Positions 1 to 11,244 of a DNA stretch of 64,000 nucleotides are shown piece after piece. Within the stretch, counting starts at the first letter, position 1. Every line of letters starts with the position of its first letter. Source of the stretch: Clavaria fumosa. Taxonomy: Eukaryota; Basidiomycota; Agaricomycetes; Agaricales; Clavariaceae. Made by a program: the position numbers and the translations under genes. Location of the stretch: positions 4,134,501-4,198,500 of the forward strand of contig OX637795.1 of the NCBI GenBank assembly GCA_951802425.1. The letters are read 5' to 3'. Under the pieces are notes generated by a model. It saw only the letters and a program-made list of their open reading frames with translations. It had not been told where the DNA came from and ran no database searches.

Positions 1-171
1 GGGTCATTAATGACGATGTCTTCTAGCTCCTCAGCCCTGGTGATGTTTCAAATACCCTGACCTGCACATTCCATACTTCCTGTCCTGCCTTAGCCCAATG
101 TCGTGTAATGAATGATACACGTGATGTTGACTTTTTTTTCTCTTCTTATTTATTTATTGTGTGTTACCAAC

Positions 172-3100
172 ATGCCACCGGTTCGCCCAAAACTTACCGC
201 TGAACAAAAGGGATCTCGTCATGCAAAATCCCAACAACTTACAAGTGCCATTCTGAATGCTCGCCAAGATATTGAAAATCAAGCAGTAACAATTGCACAA
301 GAGAATGGGAGGTGTGTCTGATGAAGCGTACGCTTCGCCTCCGCTCTTACTCGCTCTCGGACTCGCTACAGAACAGGCGGCACACGCTTGCACCGCCCTT
401 TCGATAGTTATTCCTGTTCTCCTCTCTATCTATACACCATTGTTTACCCGTAGATACTACTTATACCGTTGTTGAACACTCGTAGGAGTTCACGCGTTCT
501 TACCTTACTGCGTGAACTCCAGGTTAGTACTTACCCTCTGATTATTGCTACTTAGACTAACGAATACACGCGTTCTTACCTTACCACGTGAACTCCAGTT
601 TCGCTTCGGTGCGCCTGCGCTGTTGTGAGATTATGAGACCCGGTAATGGACAGTTGGATTCGGCTGCAATGGATGCCTTTAGATTCCCCAAACTAAATGG
701 ACAGAACTACGCTAACTGGTCCGTACACATGAAGTCTGTGTTACAGGCCAAGTATCTGTGGTTAGTGGTAACGGGCACCGAGGCCTGCCCAGCCAGACCA
801 GCCGATCCGTCACCGGAATCCGCACCGAGCGATGATGATCGCATGAAACTTCGTGAGTACCTTGACTGGGTGACCCGCGACGGCACCGCACAGGGCTTGA
901 TGCGCAGCGCGACGGACGAGTCGCAGTGGCCACATGTTACGAGCTGTGAAACATCAAAAGACATGTGGGATGTATGGAAGCAAGTTCACCAGACGAACCA
1001 GCAATCAATAAACATACATTACTTCTTCGAGGAACTCTATACGTGGAAGTACATCAATGGGGCGCTAATGGCCAACCACATTGCCGCCATCCTCGACATC
1101 CGGGACCGCATAATTCAAGCCGGGGAAGCGATTCCCGACCTCCACATTGCCCGCGCGATGATACTATCGCTACCGAAGACGTCGTCCTGGGAAATGATCA
1201 AGATACAGCTCTTTGACATCAAGGTTCTTACCTCTGACATTGTGAGCACGAAGCTCCAGACCGAGGCGAACCGACGCATCCGCGAGAAACCCGGTGGGGG
1301 CCAGACTGCGCTCCAGGCCTCCACGAAGTCCAAAAAGGGCAGTGGACGAGGCAACGGACAGAATCGACCGAAGGGCAAATATGGTCGTGGCCCACAACCC
1401 GAAGATGTGTGTTGGAAGTGTAAGGAAACTGGCCATTGGGGAAATCAGTGTCCGAACGCACCACACGAACACGACGACAACAAGAAAAGAGGCCACTCAC
1501 ATGGGAAGGCTTCGGCGCATGCAGCGACGTGCGACCTCCTGGATCTTGTGCCGCGAACTGCTGGGTCCGTTTTTATGGCTACGCAACCTGATCCCATTGT
1601 CAAGGTAATCCTTGACTGCGGAGCAACGGCCCACATGTTCCACGACAGGTCCTTCTTTTCGTCCTATACGCAGACGACTGGTTATTCCATGTCTGTCGGA
1701 GACGCTCGAAACGTACCGGTCGGGGGCTACGGATGTGTCCGTTTGAGGATTAAAGTCCCTGGTGGGCATCACACAATGGTGTTACACGGCGTCATGCACG
1801 TCCCAAAGCTCGCTATCAACCTTATTAGCCTTGGTGCACTTCAAAGTGATGGAGCATCTTACAGGAGTACAAAAGACGGGTTGTTGGTGATGCAGGGGAG
1901 GGACGAGATCCTTCACGCCGAGCTCAGAAGCGGGCTCTACTTCGTGGATTGTGTCCGTGCGGATGCCGCCGCTGCCTACGAAGTCTCCTCTGGTGCGAGC
2001 CTTCGAACATGGCATCGACGGATGGGACATCTACACCTAGGAGCAATTCATGAGCTCGCACGAAAAGGAATGGTGAAGGGACTCACCATATCCTCAAGCG
2101 ACTACGACCGTGTTTGCGAGGGCTGCGCGATGGGAAAATCCCACCGCTTGCCGCTTCCCAAACGAAGCAAGACAAAGTACGGACCTATGGACTTGATTGT
2201 CGCTGACTTGACAGGACCTATGAAGGTCGAGACGTGGACCGGGATGCGCTACGCCCTCGTCATTGTCGAAGTCAGTTCCAGGTTCGGTATGGCGCGACTA
2301 TTGAAGACGAAAGACGAGGCACCTGACACGTTGAAAGAAATAATCACATTGTTAGAATGACAATCAAGGCAGAAGTTAAAATGTCTACGCACCGATAATG
2401 GGACCGAGCTCGTAAATGATAGAGTTGATGAACTCTGTAGCCGCAACGGGATCCACCACGAGACGAGCGTTCCCTATGGGCCAGAACAGAATGGTATAGT
2501 TGAAAGGTTCATTGCTACGTGCTTTGAAATGGTTAGATGCATGCTACACTCAAGCAACATGGACTCACGGTACTGGGGGGAGGCGCTGATGTACGCCATA
2601 CACATTCGAAACCTCTCACCGACCGCTGCCATCGCCGACGTCGTCCCGTACGAGGCCTGGACCGGCCGGAAACCTGACGTGTCGCACCTACGAATTTTCG
2701 GATCCATCGCGTATGTGAATATACCGAAGAAGGTACGAGGGGGGAAGTTGGAACCTACTGCTGTGAAGTGTCGCTTGCTCGGATGGTGGGCTGACGAAAC
2801 TAAAGGTTACTGACTTGAAGACATAGAAACGAAGAAGCTAATCACCTCTAGGGATGTCCGCTTCGTTGAGAATATTGAGCCAGCCGATATAGCCGTTATC
2901 GAAGGAGACGATACCCCGAGCGAGGTGGATGACCTGCGTGAGCGAAGGCCGACCGAACCTTCGGATGTACCGGCGGTGCCCACGGACGTTGACGATGCTG
3001 TCGAAAGCATTGAAAGGTTAGAAGTAGCCGAAGAGGTGGGAGAAAACTTACCGCAGGAAGCAGTAGTCCCTCCGCCTCATCGCGAACGCCCTACCCGGGC

Positions 3101-6100
3101 GCGACGACAGCCAGCTCGCCTTGATCAAGCCGCTACGGAAGAAGAGGTTGATAGGGCTATCCAGAGGGGAGAACATCATGTTTTTGTTGCCAGAGATGGG
3201 GATCCACAGACTTACCGAGAAGCGATGCTCTCACTGCATGCAAAGGAGTGGGAGAAAGCCGTAACTGCAGAGTTTGAACAGCTACGCACGTCCGGGACGT
3301 TCGAGTGGGTGCCAAAGGTTCCTGATGGGCGGAAAGCGATAGGGAGCCGGATAGTCTTCCAGACGAAACGAGACGGTAACGGAAATGTGGTCAGGTATAA
3401 GGCGCGGGTGGTTGCGAAGGGATACTCACAGGTACCTGGACAGGACTTCACTGCGACGTTTGCATCCGTCGCACGTCTGACTACACTTCGAACACTCCTG
3501 TCGATGGCCGCACGAGAGGACTGGCTACTCCATCAAGTCGACGTAGTGGGAGCCTACCTGCGAGGAGATTTAGAGGAGGAAATCTACTTGGAGCCGCCTG
3601 ACGGAGCACGTACCAGCGAGAAAGACAAGCACATTTGGAGACTACAGAGGCCGCTCTATGGCCTCAAACAAGCTGGCAGACAGTGGAAGATAAAGCTAGG
3701 AGAAACTTTGAAGCGACTAGGCTTTACCAACAGCACAGCTGATGACTGCCTTTACATGAAGAAACGAGGAGATGGGATAGATGCACTGGTGCTGGTGTAC
3801 GTTGACGATATGGTCATTGCAGCAAAGGATATTCGGACCGTAGAATGGTTCAAGGGGGAACTTGGAAACGTGTTTCAGATTTCAGATTTGGGCGAGCTGA
3901 AACACATACTAGGGATTAGGGTGCAGCGTGATCGCCCGAGCCGAGCCATCCGATTGGACCAATCCGCTTATATCCGAGGTTTACTCTTACGGTACAAAAT
4001 GGAAGATTCCACGCCTGTTGCCACGCCGGCAACCATCAAGGGACGACTCTCGGCCCTTGATTGCCCTGCTACTAGCGCTGACCGCGCCGCATACAACGAC
4101 TTTGCCGCTGGTCTGAATTACCTCGAATGTCTTGGAGGCGTCCTCTATGCTACCCAAACCCGCCCCGACATCCAGTATGCGACTAACGTCTGCGCACAGT
4201 TTGGATCCAACCCTGGAAAGCCCCACCTTATGGCCTTGAAGCACATTCTACGCTACCTCAAAGGTATGACAAACTACGGTTTGGTCTTAGGTGGCAAAAA
4301 CGACACCATCGACGTGGTCGGATGGACGGACTCTGACTGGGCGCAAGATCTCGCCGACCGACGATCCACTGCGGGATTTATCTTCGATGTCGCTGGAGGA
4401 ACCGTCTCTTGGGCCTCAAAGAAGCAGCCCACCGTCGCATTATCCACCGTGGAAGTGGAGTATATGGCCTCAGCAAATGCGACCAAGGAGGCGATTTGGC
4501 TACGTACCTTGCTTTCTGACCTAGGTTTCCCTCAATCCGTCGCTACCGTCATTCACGCCGATAACCTGGGCTGTATCGCACTTGCCAAGAACCCTGTTGC
4601 TCACTCGCGAGCAAAACATATCGATATTCGACACCATTTCCTCCACGAACGTGTCGCTACCGGCGAGGTCTCGTTCAAGTATTGCCCGACGACCCAGATG
4701 ATAGCCGATATCCTCACAAAGCCGCTCCCCCGCGACTTGTTCGAGCGATTTCATACTATGCTGGGAGTCATTGAATAGCGGCGGCTCAGCGAGTGGGAGT
4801 GATGAAGTGTACGCTTCGCCTCCGCTCTTACTCGCTCTCGGACTCGCTACAGAACAGGTGGCACACGCTTGCACCACCCTTTCGATAGTTATTCCTGTTC
4901 TCCTCTCTATCTATACACCATAGTTTACCCGTAGATACTACTTATACCGTTGTTGAACACTCATAGGAGTTCATGCGTTCTTACCTTACCGCGTGAACTC
5001 CAGGTTAGTACTTACCCTCTGATTATTGCTACTTAGACTAACGAATACACGCGTTCTTACCTTACCGCGTGAACTCCAGTTTCGCTTTGGTGCGCCTGCG
5101 CTGTTGTGAGTGTCCAGGCTTTTCATTGTATGAGAAGGCACTCAATTGCAAGCAGGTCTAAAGATTGGGTCAAGAAGCAGCTTCATGTAGCTGGGATAGC
5201 TCAGAAGCGTGGCCCCAATCCATGGAATGGATTTATGAAGGAGAATCTCGATGCTACCAACCTGAGTAAGCCTCGATCTAAATATTTTCTTCTCTATTAA
5301 TACACAATAACTTGAGTAAAGATTTGCCTGCTGGGAACCGCATGTCACTCCCAGGGCTATTGGCAAGTGAGCAAGGCAAACAAATGAAAGCTGAATGGGA
5401 CAATATGCTGGAAGATAAGAAAGACGTTTACCATACAGATCTCAAGGCAATCCGGGAGAAGAAAACCACTCTTGTTCGTGCAGATCCCTGCCACATCTCA
5501 TCTGATGTACATTCATCATTCAAACATATGCAAGAAGAGGTAATCAGTAGTCATATCATTAATATTTGTCTCACAATGTTCTCGCAGTGGATGGCAATTG
5601 AGAAACGGACCGGAGGCGAAGGGTTCTATATCTATGTACGCAAGGGATTGGATCAATATCATGCTCCCGAAGTCCACTACTCATCCCCCCTCTTCGGGCG
5701 GTTCTTGAAAGACATCTTGGGTGTTGAGCCTGAGGAGATGGTGCTTAAGTTAGAGTCATACCTTATCAGCGGTCAAGGTGAGTATTCTATGGGGATTGGC
5801 AGTTCAAGGCATAATCCTTTCCCCAGGCCATCGGACCATCAACGCTTCTCGTCCGCTGACACAACTCATCAGTTCCTGTCGCAAACTCATCCAAGAAAGC
5901 CTCAGTCAGTCGATTCTTCATCCTTATACACCATACTATTCCTGACAATCTGTTACAGACCAGATCGTTCAACAAGAACAGATTGCGCAAAGAGTCAACA
6001 TGAATTATGATAATTACGAGTTGAAAATCGTGGAGACGCATGGTGTTGAGTTGGTGGGATGGCCGGAGCGCAGGGTTTGCAACCCTAGCAAGATTGGAGG

Positions 6101-6323
6101 CCGCCCCATTACCCAGCGCCTCTTGACGGAGTTGCTGAATGGACATTGTCATTGGGTCAGACTTGATCCCGAAGCCTTGGGGAAGAGGATTGAAGATAAT
6201 CAAGCAAAACATGCCCATGGTGAGCAGGTGTACAAACCAAAGAAGACTATAACCCACCCTGGCACTGACAAGTTGAAGAGCACACCAGTTGTTGAAGTCG
6301 TTGAGAACTCAGGCGAAGAATGA
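172..6323 (+). CDS. HMG-box-like protein of a multicopy agaricomycete family, five exons, intron 1 hosts a copia element
   Basis: I read five exons: 172-311, 5156-5265, 5322-5539, 5588-5777 and 5959-6323. All introns have GT..AG ends and phases join to 340 codons plus TGA. The start is the ATG at 172, followed by MPPVRPKLTAEQK. The middle (residues about 60-105) is basic with RGPNPWNGF and later EWDNM..KK, which resembles an HMG box. The C-terminal part (about residues 235-270) carries GVELVGWPERRVCNPS. I recall similar proteins as repeated hypothetical proteins in mushroom genomes; the molecular function is unknown. Intron 1 was originally 48 nt and now contains the whole 4.8-kb retrotransposon at 319-5109, inserted 7 nt after the exon. 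No internal stop is seen in the spliced frame, so the gene could still be made if the enlarged intron is spliced. The HMG assignment is by eye only. Confidence 0.7.
319..628 (+). repeat. 5' LTR of copia element
   Basis: 310-bp direct repeat of 4800-5109. It starts TGATGAAG and ends GTTGTGA, so the terminal CA usual for LTRs is absent. The ends are fixed by the GTGTC duplication outside both LTRs. Confidence 0.93.
629..643 (+). promoter_or_regulatory. Primer binding site, probable half-tRNA (initiator Met) type
   Basis: The bases right after the 5' LTR read GATTATGAGACCCGG. Their complement resembles the anticodon arm of initiator methionine tRNA (CCGGGTCTCATAATC, anticodon CAT) rather than a tRNA 3' end. 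Drosophila copia is known to prime from this internal half of tRNA-iMet. Use of the same mode here is inferred from the match alone. Confidence 0.6.
633..4778 (+). pseudogene. copia gag-pol polyprotein with two in-frame TGA stops
   Basis: One frame runs from ATG 633 (or the more likely ATG 669, MDAFRFPKLNG) to the stop at 4776-4778, about 1,370-1,381 codons. It is broken only by TGA at 2358-2360 and 2811-2813. Domains in order: gag; zinc knuckle CWKCKETGHWGNQC at 1410-1451; protease with DCGATAHM near 1612; integrase zinc finger (H-H-C-C, about 2010-2140); integrase core with ADLTGP, RTDNGTE and a Glu in PEQNGIVERF; RT with VDVVGAYLRG, LYGLKQAGRQW and LVYVDDMV; RNase H with WTDSDWAQD and HADNLGCIA. 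All catalytic residues I looked for are present. Both stops sit where family members have Arg, so CGA to TGA is the likely cause. The polyprotein would be cut by its own protease to make virus-like particle and cDNA enzymes. Host readthrough has not been tested. Confidence 0.9.
4789..4799 (+). promoter_or_regulatory. Polypurine tract of copia element
   Basis: The short purine-rich run GCGAGTGGGAG directly precedes the 3' LTR at 4800. This is where plus-strand DNA synthesis is primed in LTR retrotransposons. Confidence 0.6.
4800..5109 (+). repeat. 3' LTR of copia element
   Basis: Direct repeat of 319-628, the same 310-bp length, followed at once by the GTGTC duplication and then by the remaining 41 nt of the host intron (CAGGCTTTT onward, acceptor AG at 5154-5155). 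Confidence 0.93.
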
Positions 6324-6607
6324 GGATTTTCTGGATGGAATTCAATAAACTATCTACAGTAGACAAGCTGATAATGCATACAGTTGGGAAGGCCTCAAAG
6401 GTCATGCATTATGGGCCATATGCACTATGCCGGGAAGGTCACAACATGTGACATGTGACCATTGTAAAGTGTGACATATCTACACATTGCAATTTGCCCA
6501 GAGGTCAATGAGTGTTACCTGCTTTTGCTTTTGTTGCTTCAACCTGCCTCAAATGTGCTCAGAAGTGATGCAGATTCTTTGACAGATCCCACTTCGAAGG
6601 GAGTGCA
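6324..6607. other. Intergenic, nothing recognised
   Basis: AT-rich sequence downstream of the HMG-like gene stop. It presumably includes that gene's 3' UTR. No open frame, repeat or transposon end is apparent. Confidence 0.4.
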
Positions 6608-6946
6608 TTAGGGTGGGATTGAGTTTGCACCATAAGTTCTGGGCCTCATCTTCAATTTACAAGATAGAGTCAACTGTGTGAAAATAAGGGCATTCTGTTG
6701 TGTCTGAAAATGGTGAACAACTTCTGCTTGTCCAAGAGTCGGATGAGAGTCAACAAAGGTGAAAATGGTCATCCAATCATGGAGGGTGAGATTGTCTAGA
6801 GATGAATTCTGGGTGATGGCTGATGTTGCAGGGGCATTTGGGGACACTTTGGCTGATGGCTTGCATGTATATGGAGCTGGCATGTTGCGCACCTTGTGCC
6901 TGGGTTTGACAGGGGTTTGACAGGCATCATGAAATGGGCAAGACAT
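6608..6946 (-). pseudogene. pogo/DDE_1 (CENP-B-like) transposase, N-terminal DNA-binding remnant
   Basis: A minus-strand frame of 112 codons contains SLDNLTLHDWMTIFTFVDSH, then EVVHHFQTQQNALIFTQLTL and CKLK. This is the pattern of the helix-turn-helix region found at the N-terminus of pogo-type transposases in mushrooms, where a longer DDE catalytic domain should follow. The catalytic part is absent here: the frame ends at 6608 with no continuation downstream. The upstream proline- and lysine-rich segment (PVKPRHKVRNMPAP) also fits the leader of these proteins. Family call is by recall of the HDWM..F.FVD..P motif, so moderate confidence. Terminal repeats were not found. Confidence 0.6.
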
Positions 6947-7519
6947 GTTGAAAATTGAAAATTAGCACTCATTTGTAATTTGGTGAGCCACTCCAGTTTG
7001 TACTAGCAACCCGCACTATTGCATAACCTGGAAAATCTGAATGCATTATGTGTTATGCATGAAATTCCTAATTTCCCTGCTTCCCATGTTGGCAAGGACC
7101 CAAAACCAATGCATTATTCAACTTATGCAGTAAGGCCACATGCATTATGAGCTTGTCAACTGTATTCCGTAGCTACATACTGTACTATGCAAGTCCAATG
7201 CAAAAAATCCGAGCCTGAAAACTTTTGAAATGACGAAGATCGTCTTGGTCATTGTCGGAGACGATGAGCACAGATGCGTTGACAACATGTGTCACATTGA
7301 CGGGGCATGTGACTGTTGGGTTTGATGCCTGACTGCCGCATTGGGTGCGCAAAGGATAATCCAAAGTCCGATGTTGAGTACTGAGTCAGCAAACTGCGAA
7401 GGAGGGCCCTGAGCAGTGGTGTAACCGCTGGTGCAGCCGAAAGATGAGGGGACTACCTAGTTAGATACGACACGTAGCTGTGTGACGTGACCTTACTAGA
7501 GGCGTGACAGGGGATCCCC
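6947..7519. other. Unassigned sequence left of gypsy-1
   Basis: No coding frame or clear repeat is seen. Part of it may be the missing 5' end of the gypsy-1 LTR, because the related solo LTR at 14797-16035 is longer than the piece recognisable at 7520-8427. Confidence 0.3.
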
Positions 7520-8427
7520 AGGTGGAACTCGCCATATCGATGCACAATACATCCTTATGCATTTCCTTCAGCCAGCATGTGACTTGCCATGTCACCACCT
7601 GCCTGACCTTGCGACCTTAACACTCAAATGTGCCACCAGTGGTCAGCTGCATACTCTTTCAAATTATGTTCCCCTTCCTCTTCTCAGTAGACTATAACTA
7701 TGATACTTGTGACCCGAGAATCCTCCTGTAGTTGTAGTTATGTATATGATTATTTAAGTAAGTTGCAACCTTACCTATGCCATATTTACCCCTCGTGACC
7801 TTAGTAGAGCATGTGCACAGTCATTCTACAACTAGTTATACCCTGCACTACTATAGTCTCATTGCCTGGTGAATTATGCACCTTTCCCTCTTCATTATAC
7901 TCTCTGTACAAATGTATATAAAGTCTTGCATGTACTTATGGTACACTTGACTTGATATTGATGCATTTTGGTTTAAGCTTGAGGCCATGACACCCTTTGA
8001 GCTTGGAACCATTGCGATTGATAGTTCTTCTCTCTCTTGGTGACCATGACACACCAAGACACATTTCTAGCTTCTTTCTACTTCATCCTCGGCACTCATG
8101 CAACTCATGCCATCTAAGTATTCTCTTTTATTTGTCTTGGTACTAACTATTGGAACCCTACAGGTTCTCCTTTTGGTCAGCAAAGTCATTGCCTTCACCA
8201 ATCTGTCTTTCAACACCATTGTGACTATTCACAACCATCCCACAATATCTGTTTCTCTTATAAATCGTCTTTTTCCCTCTTTACACTTTGTCAAATGCTG
8301 TTGTGACCTTCCAGGACCAATCATTCTCAACTGTGCTCAACAGTTGATTGGTCTTAGCAAGTTTCCAGGACTGGTCACCAACAAGTTGACCTTCAGCAAT
8401 ATTTGCAAGACAGGACAAGTCCTAACA
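7520..8427 (+). repeat. 5' LTR (3' portion) of gypsy-1
   Basis: It matches, in reverse complement, much of the solo LTR at 14797-15800. Shared blocks include the end GACAGGACAAGTCCTAACA. It ends ...CTAACA at 8427, just before an internal start resembling a primer site (TAATATCAAG). The first part of the LTR is not recognisable, so the left limit is approximate. Confidence 0.65.
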
Positions 8428-9486
8428 TAATATCAAGTCTCACCCTCACCCCACCACTCAACACCCAGATTACACTTTATTATGTCTACCAGTCACACTC
8501 CTCCCCAACCCATTACTCACCATTTCCAAACATGCACAGGCAGTCACGTGATTACTCCCATGATTTTGGAGGCCACTCGCGAACTGCCTACCACTGTTCA
8601 AGAGTGACCCACGTCTGTCGCTCACTCACAACCTGACGAACCTGACCCCGCATGAAGAAGCCGAATCACTCATTGAACAGCTTGGCTACCTGTGTTTCGA
8701 CCACCCCTGCCACCACACCTACCAAATTTTAAACAATACTTGTTGCCAGTATGAAGCTGGAACTTCAATGAAGAACTGGCCTACCTCATTGAAATGGCAA
8801 ATCTCTATGAAGCATTGGTAGGTTTGATGGACAGATTCCACACCAATCTGCAGAACCAGCTCTATGAGAGTCATCACCAGTATCCAGGCACTATGACCAT
8901 GGAGCTTTGTCTCCTCCCGATCTGGATACCCCCTCGCAACCTTCGAGAGTAGTTCAGCCCACCAGAGGACCCCAGGATATGGCCCCACTTTTTCAGGTTG
9001 TGGCACAATCCTTGCAGAACTTTGTGAACCCTGCTGCACCTGATGAACGACCTGCCATTATCTCTAGGATCCCTAGGTACACCGCCCCTCACAGCAGCTG
9101 GCCCACCTGGATGCAGCCAGCCACTACCCCAAGTAGGGCACTCCCTCATGACCCTGTAGGAACCGAAGCAATGCTTCAACCTGCCCCCCACCTGGATATT
9201 CAGGTTGAGCCCTTCCATGTTCCACAACTGGAAGCACGACCAGTACCCCCAATAGAGATGCAACCAGCATCTCGTGCCCCATCCCAGGCTGAAGCCCTGC
9301 AGGTCCCTCCAGTCCCTCCTATGCCTCCACATGTCACTGCTGCACTTTGAGACAAGGCCCCTGGTACTCACCATCACCACTACTACTACCAGGCCCCTCC
9401 TTCCGAAGGACTGTCAGCCCAAGACACCTTTGCTCGAGAATCCAAGCTTGACACCAGGCATCCCAAGCCATTCAATGGTTGCGACC

Positions 9487-11244
9487 CTGTACTTTTCACT
9501 CCCCCACCTATTCCTATAGGAGTCTGATCGGAATGATTGGACTCTTAGGAATCCTATAGGAATGAATCAAAGTCCTAAGAGTCTGATAGGAATGGATTGG
9601 AATCCTATAGGATTCTGATTGGAATGGGCCATCAGTGTTACAGTGACATTCTGATAAATTTCCAATGAATTTCCGATAAATTTCCGATAAATTTCCTACC
9701 CAAATTTCAAGTACAGCTACAACAGGTTGTTGTTGCTGTTGTTGCTGTTGCAGTCAATGATGTAGATTCCTTGCAATAAACTATTGTAATTGCAATAGGT
9801 GGCCATTGCAAGAATGACTGTCAGCATATTGCAAGGCATTACAATACAGCCCTCTGTGAAAGCTGTGATCCTCCTATCTCAATGTGGCCCTTGCAATAAT
9901 AAATTACAATACATGTCCTTTCCCATGCCTGCCCCTGCCTATTGCAGATGCTCCTGCCAAATAGGAATGACTGAACAAACAATGGCAAATAAAGAATGCT
10001 AAAAATAAAAACTTGAAATTGAGCAGCCCTGTGGCTGGTCCCTCAGGAACAGGTTACCAATCAGGCATAGCTGCTTTTGGTAAGCTGCTATGACCGTGGG
10101 AATTTTTTTGCACGGCTTGCAAAATATGACTTTTTATACACCAAAAAATCGGCAAAAATCAGGAGATTCTGAATCTGGACACCCCACATTTGTATCTGCC
10201 TTGGTTCAGTATCAATTTGCAAAATACACAGAAAATATTCATTTTCCACAATTCTGCAGTACTCTGCAGTACTCTGGCTTGAAAATGGTTAGTGGAGGAT
10301 ACACAAATTACCTGTGGACATATGGGGAGGGTGTAGATTAGTTTAACAACCACCCATCATCTCTGTCACCTCCCTGGAATCCATTACTAGGAATTAGGGT
10401 TATTGGCCTGGGAGCATGACCATTTGTGAGATTGCAAATTCCAGCCATCAGACTACATCTTATGACATCTAATACAACCATGCAAAAGCCCATAATATTT
10501 GGTGCAGAACTACAGATTCCCCATGTCCATTTTCCCAAAGTTCTTAAAATCTCTCCCCAGACAGCCCTTTATGTCAAATCACATATTCCTGTTGTCTAAT
10601 AGCTGACAATGTATGCATGAAAACATGTTCAAAGTTTGGTGAAGTTAGGCCAAGTTCTCAGGAAGATAGCTCAGAATGTGTCTGTTGGAGGACAGTTTAA
10701 CATGAAGGCAGAGACAAGTACTGCAGAATTGTGTAAAAATGAATATTTTCTGTGCATTTTGCAAATTGACACTGAACCAAGGCAGATACAAATGTGGGGT
10801 GTCCAGATTTGGAATCTCCTGATTTTTGCTGATTTTTTGGTGTATAAAAAGTCATATTTTGCAAGCTGTGCAAAAAATTTCCCACAGTCATAGCAGCTTA
10901 CCAAAAGCAGCTATGCCTGATTGGTAACCTGTTCCTGAGGGACCAGCCACAGGGCTGCTCAATTTCAAGTTTTTATTTTTAGCATTCTTTATTTGCCTTT
11001 GTTTGTCTGAGAAGTTTGGTATTCCAAACAAGTCTGATAGGAATCCTATGAAAGGAAATTCCTAGGAAACTCTGATGGTCTCACTAAATTCCTATCAGAA
11101 TAAACTAGGAAAAAGAACATAGGAATGCTGATTTCATGCCAGTTTGGCTGGGATAATGTTCCTATCAGATTCCTAGGATTCCTATCAATTCCTAGGACTC
11201 CTATAGGACTCCTATCGGAATAGGTGGGGGAGTGTAAAGACCTC
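9487..11244. mobile_element. TIR/foldback element inserted in gypsy-1 gag, 9-bp target duplication
   Basis: GTTGCGACC is duplicated at 9478-9486 and 11245-11253. Inside, the ends share the inverted block CACTCCCCCACCTATTCC. Adjacent segments are rich in short GGAATCCTATAGG-like motifs. The core has a second, longer inverted repeat (about 9975-10275 against 10700-11005). No transposase is encoded. A 9-bp duplication is usual for MULE-type elements, but 8 bp (hAT) cannot be excluded because the flanking bases are ambiguous. Precise excision with one duplication copy rejoins the gag frame. Confidence 0.75.
9975..11005. repeat. Nested long inverted repeat within 9487-11244
   Basis: The left arm (about 9975-10275) and the right arm (about 10700-11005) are near-exact reverse complements. 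Both contain GGCTGGTCCCTCAGGAACAG and a stretch ending in TTTTTATACACCAAAAAATC-like sequence. The spacer of about 430 bp is unrelated. This could be a separate MITE inside the outer element or its own subterminal repeats. Confidence 0.7.

Larger units (their letters stand above)
319..5109 (+). mobile_element. Ty1/copia LTR retrotransposon, nearly complete
   Basis: Two LTRs of exactly 310 bp (319-628 and 4800-5109) enclose one gag-pol frame. The 5-bp target duplication GTGTC sits at 314-318 and 5110-5114. By eye the LTRs differ at 9 positions (about 3%), and 8 of these are transitions at CpG sites. The domain order is gag, zinc knuckle, protease, integrase, RT, RNase H, which defines copia. 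It inserted into intron 1 of the host gene in the same orientation as that gene. Two in-frame TGA codons are the only coding defects found, so it is young but probably not autonomous. Confidence 0.95.
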
